A stretch of 10,756 bases of DNA from JAGLRQ01 sp965369805 (GTDB taxonomy: Bacteria > Auribacterota > UBA6266): positions 1-10,756 of the forward strand of contig CBDURG010000071.1 of the NCBI GenBank assembly GCA_965369805.1. Reading direction: 5' to 3'. The translations under genes and the position numbers were made by a program. Positions 6,927 through 10,756 of this stretch are shown one piece after another; the first letter of the stretch is position 1, and each line of letters starts with the position of its first letter. Below the pieces are notes generated by a model that was not told the DNA's origin, ran no database searches, and saw only the letters and a list, made by a program, of their open reading frames with translations.

Positions 6927-7745
6927 ATGCTGATATTATTTGACATATATTGTTTTCTTTTGTTAATAAGGTTTGTTGTTCCCTTCACAGGCCAGATGTA
7001 TTCTAATCCGGCGTACCAATTCCCGGTAAAAATAACTGAACCCGCGATAAAAATGACGAAGCACCTGTCTTTCAACACCTCTTCCAGATTTGTGCCTTTG
7101 ATTGGATTATTATTTGTATTTATTATTAAGGTTTTTCTGAAAACTGTTTTTCATTCCGGTGTTTCTGTCGGCCTAATTGTAGTTGCAAGCCTTTATGAAC
7201 TGATTGGCCTTATTTTTAAAATTTATTTTCTTGCTCTTACACTTCATTGTTTTAGAGGATTCAGGCTCTCCTTCGACAATATTTCCCGTATATTAAAAGA
7301 TATGGTTGAGCCGTTTGTTTTGTTCGGCAGAAGGTTTTCAGGTAATGAAAAAGTGATTTTATCGATTGCGCTTGGAACGTTAATGGGTATATTTGTTCTC
7401 GTTGTCTTTATTCTCTCCACGATTCTGATGGGGTTTGGTTCCAAAATTATGCCGGGTTTAACTTTGTTCTCTTTTTCTACTGTTAATGTATTTGGGGAAG
7501 TTATCGGTGCTTTGAGAATTTACAGTTATATAATTTTTATAAGGATTCTTCTTTCCTGGTTTGGGCCGTCCTATGACAATAATTTTCTATACGCGTTTGT
7601 TTTCAATTCAACTGAGCCGTATCTTTCGATCTTTAAAAGGGCCAGATTGATTGTGGGTTCTATTGATTTTGGCCCGGCCGCGGCATTGCTGGTGCTCTGG
7701 CTTTTAGTTAATTTTCTGCAGGGAATAATAAACAAGCTGATATAG
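6927..7745 (+). CDS. yggT: YggT-family integral membrane protein with two YggT repeats
   Basis: A 272-residue membrane protein with about six hydrophobic segments (roughly 3-20, 54-72, 79-106, 143-168, 183-210 and 247-268). It contains two copies of the YggT motif: an N-terminal one with IRFVVPF followed by NPAYQFPVKITEP (27-39), and a C-terminal one with RILLSWFGP followed by FVFNSTEP (224-231). The paired TEP motifs mark the internal duplication seen in proteobacterial YggT, whereas Gram-positive YlmG has one. In other bacteria the family has been connected with osmotic shock tolerance and, as YlmG, with division or thylakoid biogenesis; the biochemical role is unsettled. AGAGGGG (6917-6923) precedes the ATG. 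It is part of the yggS operon. Confidence 0.9.
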   Translation: MLILFDIYCFLLLIRFVVPFTGQMYSNPAYQFPVKITEPAIKMTKHLSFNTSSRFVPLIGLLFVFIIKVFLKTVFHSGVSVGLIVVASLYELIGLIFKIYFLALTLHCFRGFRLSFDNISRILKDMVEPFVLFGRRFSGNEKVILSIALGTLMGIFVLVVFILSTILMGFGSKIMPGLTLFSFSTVNVFGEVIGALRIYSYIIFIRILLSWFGPSYDNNFLYAFVFNSTEPYLSIFKRARLIVGSIDFGPAAALLVLWLLVNFLQGIINKLI

Positions 7746-7756
7746 GAGATGCCCCG

Positions 7757-8038
7757 GTGTTTTATAAGAAGGCCCCAAACGGTTTTCTTCTGGAAATAAA
7801 GGTTGTAACCAGGTCATCAAAATCCGGATTTTTTGGTGTAACGGGTGATAAACTGAAAGTAAATTTGATGTCAGCTCCGGTAAAAGGAAAAGCAAACAAA
7901 GAACTTGTCAAGCTCCTCTCTAAAAAACTTAAGATACCTAAAAATAGCGTAAGTATCGAAAGGGGAGAAACTTCCGCGAATAAAACCGTGTTTGTTAACT
8001 GCCTGGATGAAAACCTTCTAAGATCCCTTTCCCTGTGA
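7757..8038 (+). CDS. yggU: DUF167 (YggU) family protein
   Basis: A 93-residue protein of the UPF0235/DUF167 family. The characteristic SAPVKGKANKELVKLLSKKL (39-58) corresponds to the family APPVxGKAN core, and IERGETSANKTVFV matches the IxxGxTSRxK block, with Ala-Asn in place of the usual Arg. The function is unknown in all organisms I am aware of. The start is GTG at 7757: AGGAG (7744-7748), which overlaps the yggT stop codon, is eight bases upstream, and the nearby ATG at 7749 is out of frame. It is the last gene of the yggS operon; no convincing terminator follows. Confidence 0.9.
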   Translation: MFYKKAPNGFLLEIKVVTRSSKSGFFGVTGDKLKVNLMSAPVKGKANKELVKLLSKKLKIPKNSVSIERGETSANKTVFVNCLDENLLRSLSL

Positions 8039-8085
8039 ACAGGCTGCAACGAGCTATTGCCCCAAATTGCCGCGTCCGCGCTGGT

Positions 8086-8102
8086 AATTATTCTGTATAA
8101 TT
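8086..8102. repeat. Short palindrome upstream of ileS
   Basis: AATTAT (8086-8091) and ATAATT (8097-8102) form perfect arms around a five-base centre; the right arm covers a TATAAT (8096-8101). No matching -35 is present, so a promoter here is doubtful. The palindrome could be an operator or chance in AT-rich DNA. Confidence 0.3.
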
Positions 8103-8130
8103 TTGAAGCGTGACACAGGCCTTTTTTGTG

Positions 8131-8159
8131 TTGACTTTCAAAATTCAAATTGTTATTAT
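8131..8159 (+). promoter_or_regulatory. Extended -10 promoter for ileS
   Basis: TTGACT (8131-8136), a 17-base spacer and TATTAT (8154-8159), with TG correctly placed one base upstream (8151-8152). The predicted start near 8166 leaves a leader of only about 16 bases with a weak AAGG (8171-8174) ribosome site. There is no room for a T-box or other attenuator. Confidence 0.65.
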
Positions 8160-8181
8160 TCGCAATCCAAAAGGTTTTCAT

Positions 8182-10756
8182 ATGGAATATAAAAGTACAA
8201 TAAATCTGCCAAGAACCGATTTTCCGATGAAAGCCGGATTGTCTCAGAGGGAGCCTGATATTTTCCGCGGATGGAAAGATCTAAAGATTTATGAGAAAAT
8301 CCGGTCTAATTCAGTAACTAAGCCGAAGTATATTCTTCATGACGGCCCTCCTTATGCTAATGGGGATATTCACCTTGGACACGCTTTCAATAAGATTCTT
8401 AAGGATATCCTTGTTAAGTATAAAAATATGAGGGGATTCGATGCTCCTTATGTCCCCGGCTGGGATTGTCACGGATTGCCCGTTGAGCACCAGCTTTTTA
8501 AAGATCTTGGAGTTTCAAAGCGTGATATTTCCCAGGGGGAATTCAGGCAGAAAGCTCATGATTACGCGATGAAATTCGCGAAGATACAGTCTGCCCAATT
8601 CCAGAGACTGGGAATTTTCGGGGATTGGGAAAATCCCTATTATACTCTTAATCCTGAATATGAGACGAGTGTTCTTGAATCTTTTGGAGAGCTTGTAGGA
8701 AAGGGCTATGTGTATAAGAGCTTAAAGCCTATATACTGGTGTGGTAAATGTGAAACTGCTCTTGCTGAGGCTGAGGTTGAATATTTAGATAAAAAGTCAC
8801 CTTCAATCTTTGTAAAGTTTGAAGCGCGTGATATCAAGGATTTGATAAAGACAGATAAGAAAACATATTTTATTATTTGGACAACTACGCCATGGACGCT
8901 TCCCGCGAACCTTGCGGTGGCGCTGCATCCTTCATTTGATTATGGAGCGTATGATACCGGGGAAGAGGTATTTATTGTGGCAAAAGCTCTTTCAGAGGAC
9001 TTTTTCTCTAAAATTGGTTTGAAGCCTGAGCTTCTGAAAAGTTTTAAAGGTTTAGAATTTGAGGGCAAGAAGGCTAAACATCCGTTTGTGGATAGAGAGT
9101 CGGCGGTTGTTCTCGCGGATTACGTGACGCTTGAACAGGGAACCGGCTGCGTCCATACAGCACCCGGACATGGACAGGATGATTATAAAACCGGGCTTAA
9201 ATACGGCCTTAAGATATATTCTCCTGTTAATGAAAAAGGGTGTTTTACGGCGGAAGTAAAAGATTTTACAGGCAAGCATGTATTTGCTGCCAATAAAGAC
9301 ATTGTAGCGTTAATGGAGAAAAAAGGTGTTCTTGTTTACTCCGAGGAGGTTCAGCATTCATACCCTCACTGCTGGAGGTGTAGGGGGCCGGTTATTTTCA
9401 GGGCTACCGAACAGTGGTTTATTAAAGTTGACCATTTAGATTTAAGGAAAAAGGCCTTGGATTGTATCGAGGATGTCGCGTGGATACCTGCTTATGGGCA
9501 AAATAGAATTTCTTCAATGGTAGAAAACAGGCCGGACTGGTGCCTCTCAAGGCAGAGATATTGGGGGGTTCCAATACCCGCTTTTTATTGTAAAAAGTGT
9601 GGCGAGGTTATTGTTTCCAAAGATATTATAAAGCATATAACCGGGCTTATGAGGGAGAATGGCGGCTGTAAGATATGGTTTGAATGGGAAACAGAAAAAT
9701 TGCTTCCCAAAGAAGTAAAGTGTAAATGCGGCTCTGAAGATATTAAGAAGGAGACCGATATCCTTGATGTATGGTTTGAATCAGGGGTTAGCCATACAGC
9801 TGTTTTAAAACAGAGAAAGGAACTGGATTGTCCCGCGGATTTGTATCTTGAGGGTTCTGACCAGCATAGAGGGTGGTTCCAGAGCGCGCTTCTTACTTCG
9901 GCCGCGCTCTATGGAAATGCCCCGTTCAAAACTGTTTTGACACATGGGTTTACCATTGACGAACAGGGCAGAAAAATGTCCAAGTCAATTGGTAATGTGA
10001 TAGATCCTTTAAAAGTAATTGACCGGCGCGGAGCTGATATTTTGAGGTTATGGGTATCTTCCGTGGATTATACGATGGATGTCGCTCTCTCTGAAGATAT
10101 TTTAAAACAAATTTCGGATTCTTACAGAAGAATCAGGAATACTTTCAGGTATCTCCTTGGTAATACATATGATTTTGATATGGCGAAGGATAAAGTTGAA
10201 TTTAAGAGCATGACGGAAGTTGACCGATGGGCATTAAACAGGCTTGTAAGACTGATAAAAAACGTTGAAAAAGCCTATGATAATTGTGAATTCTATAAAG
10301 TTTATCATTCCATACATAATTTTTGCGCTGTTGATATGAGCTCTTTTTACATGGATATTCTCAAGGACAGAATGTACACTTTTAAAAATGACTCCGCTGA
10401 AAGACGTTCATCTCAGACAGCGATGAACATTATACTGCTAAGCCTTACAAAGCTTATAGCGCCTATTCTTTCCTTTACTTCCGAAGAGGTGTGGGCTTAT
10501 TTAAACATTTCGGAAGATAAGGAAGAAAGTATCCATTTAAGCCTCTGGCCTGATTACGATCCCGCGTGGGTTGATGACGAACTTGATGATCAATGGGCCA
10601 TACTTATTAAATTGAAAGCTGATGTGGATAAGCTTCTTGAGGCCGCGAGGAAGAAAAAAGTTATAGGCAATTCGCTGGCAGCTGAAGTTGTCTTGTTTGT
10701 CAAAGATGAGAAGTGGTTAGATTTTCTTAAAAGACACTATGATAAATTGAAAATGG
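8182..10756 (+). CDS. ileS: Isoleucyl-tRNA synthetase, 3'-truncated by the window
   Basis: 858 residues of a class Ia synthetase that charges tRNA-Ile; bacterial enzymes are about 930 long, so roughly the C-terminal zinc-binding tail is missing. The start MEYKSTINLPRTDFPMKAGL is canonical. The HIGH motif is HLGH (64-67) within GPPYANGDIHLGHA. The CP1 editing domain shows TTTPWTLPAN (234-243) and GTGCVHTAPGHGQDDY (320-335), which hydrolyse mischarged valine. The catalytic fold resumes with WCLSRQRYWGVPIP (453-466), EGSDQHRGWFQSALL and KMSKS (598-602). The anticodon-binding domain starts near EVDRWALNRLVRLI. A Cys cluster (FYCKKCGEVI, VKCKCGSE) after the WCLSRQ block is typical of the bacterial form. 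The frame is open to the last base. It has its own promoter, but lies 143 bases behind the yggS operon, echoing the ylm–divIVA–ileS clusters of Gram-positives. Confidence 0.97.
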   Translation, partial: MEYKSTINLPRTDFPMKAGLSQREPDIFRGWKDLKIYEKIRSNSVTKPKYILHDGPPYANGDIHLGHAFNKILKDILVKYKNMRGFDAPYVPGWDCHGLPVEHQLFKDLGVSKRDISQGEFRQKAHDYAMKFAKIQSAQFQRLGIFGDWENPYYTLNPEYETSVLESFGELVGKGYVYKSLKPIYWCGKCETALAEAEVEYLDKKSPSIFVKFEARDIKDLIKTDKKTYFIIWTTTPWTLPANLAVALHPSFDYGAYDTGEEVFIVAKALSEDFFSKIGLKPELLKSFKGLEFEGKKAKHPFVDRESAVVLADYVTLEQGTGCVHTAPGHGQDDYKTGLKYGLKIYSPVNEKGCFTAEVKDFTGKHVFAANKDIVALMEKKGVLVYSEEVQHSYPHCWRCRGPVIFRATEQWFIKVDHLDLRKKALDCIEDVAWIPAYGQNRISSMVENRPDWCLSRQRYWGVPIPAFYCKKCGEVIVSKDIIKHITGLMRENGGCKIWFEWETEKLLPKEVKCKCGSEDIKKETDILDVWFESGVSHTAVLKQRKELDCPADLYLEGSDQHRGWFQSALLTSAALYGNAPFKTVLTHGFTIDEQGRKMSKSIGNVIDPLKVIDRRGADILRLWVSSVDYTMDVALSEDILKQISDSYRRIRNTFRYLLGNTYDFDMAKDKVEFKSMTEVDRWALNRLVRLIKNVEKAYDNCEFYKVYHSIHNFCAVDMSSFYMDILKDRMYTFKNDSAERRSSQTAMNIILLSLTKLIAPILSFTSEEVWAYLNISEDKEESIHLSLWPDYDPAWVDDELDDQWAILIKLKADVDKLLEAARKKKVIGNSLAAEVVLFVKDEKWLDFLKRHYDKLKM

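Noticed and set aside
8039..8130. Terminator after yggU
   Set aside because: Only four-pair stems (GCAA/TTGC, CACA/TGTG) are visible, none followed by a proper T-run.
7762..8181. 139-codon ORF on the minus strand opposite yggU
   Set aside because: It mirrors the yggU coding region, which has clear family conservation; the protein has no recognisable domain.

Overview
The window looks like an ordinary chromosomal stretch of an AT-rich, Gram-negative-type bacterium. It carries a type IV pilus retraction ATPase, a PilZ protein, and the pilT–yggS–proC–yggT–yggU gene order familiar from proteobacteria, here followed by ileS. The mixture of genes (a GH-A glycosidase, an archaeal/deep-branching style B12-type radical SAM enzyme, AAGGAGG ribosome sites, low GC) would fit an uncultivated phylum such as Omnitrophota or Elusimicrobiota. 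That placement is inference only. All genes lie on the + strand, and no tRNA, rRNA, CRISPR array, transposase or phage gene was seen.

Layout: (1) 1-1779 is the 3' part of a beta-galactosidase-like glycoside hydrolase. (2) 1780-2084 is a 305-base non-coding leader containing two diverged direct copies of a ~58-base element at an 82-base period. (3) A small PilZ-domain protein (2085-2432) closes with a strong intrinsic terminator. (4) A sigma70-type promoter directly behind that terminator drives pilT (2579-3673), followed after 2 bases by a radical SAM gene (3676-5193). (5) 5194-5419 is a spacer with a degenerate inverted-repeat element and a promoter so close to yggS that its mRNA should be leaderless. 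(6) The tight operon yggS–proC–yggT–yggU spans 5420-8038. (7) A 143-base spacer holds an extended -10 promoter for ileS (8182 to beyond the window end).

Functionally, PilZ and PilT connect to c-di-GMP signalling and pilus retraction (surface motility). The yggS operon combines PLP homeostasis, the last step of proline synthesis, a YggT membrane protein and a DUF167 protein. IleRS is housekeeping. I see no convincing undescribed multi-gene system. The signals most worth following are the tandem leader element before the PilZ gene, the inverted-repeat element at 5199-5359, and the leaderless yggS start with a GC-rich hairpin just inside the gene.
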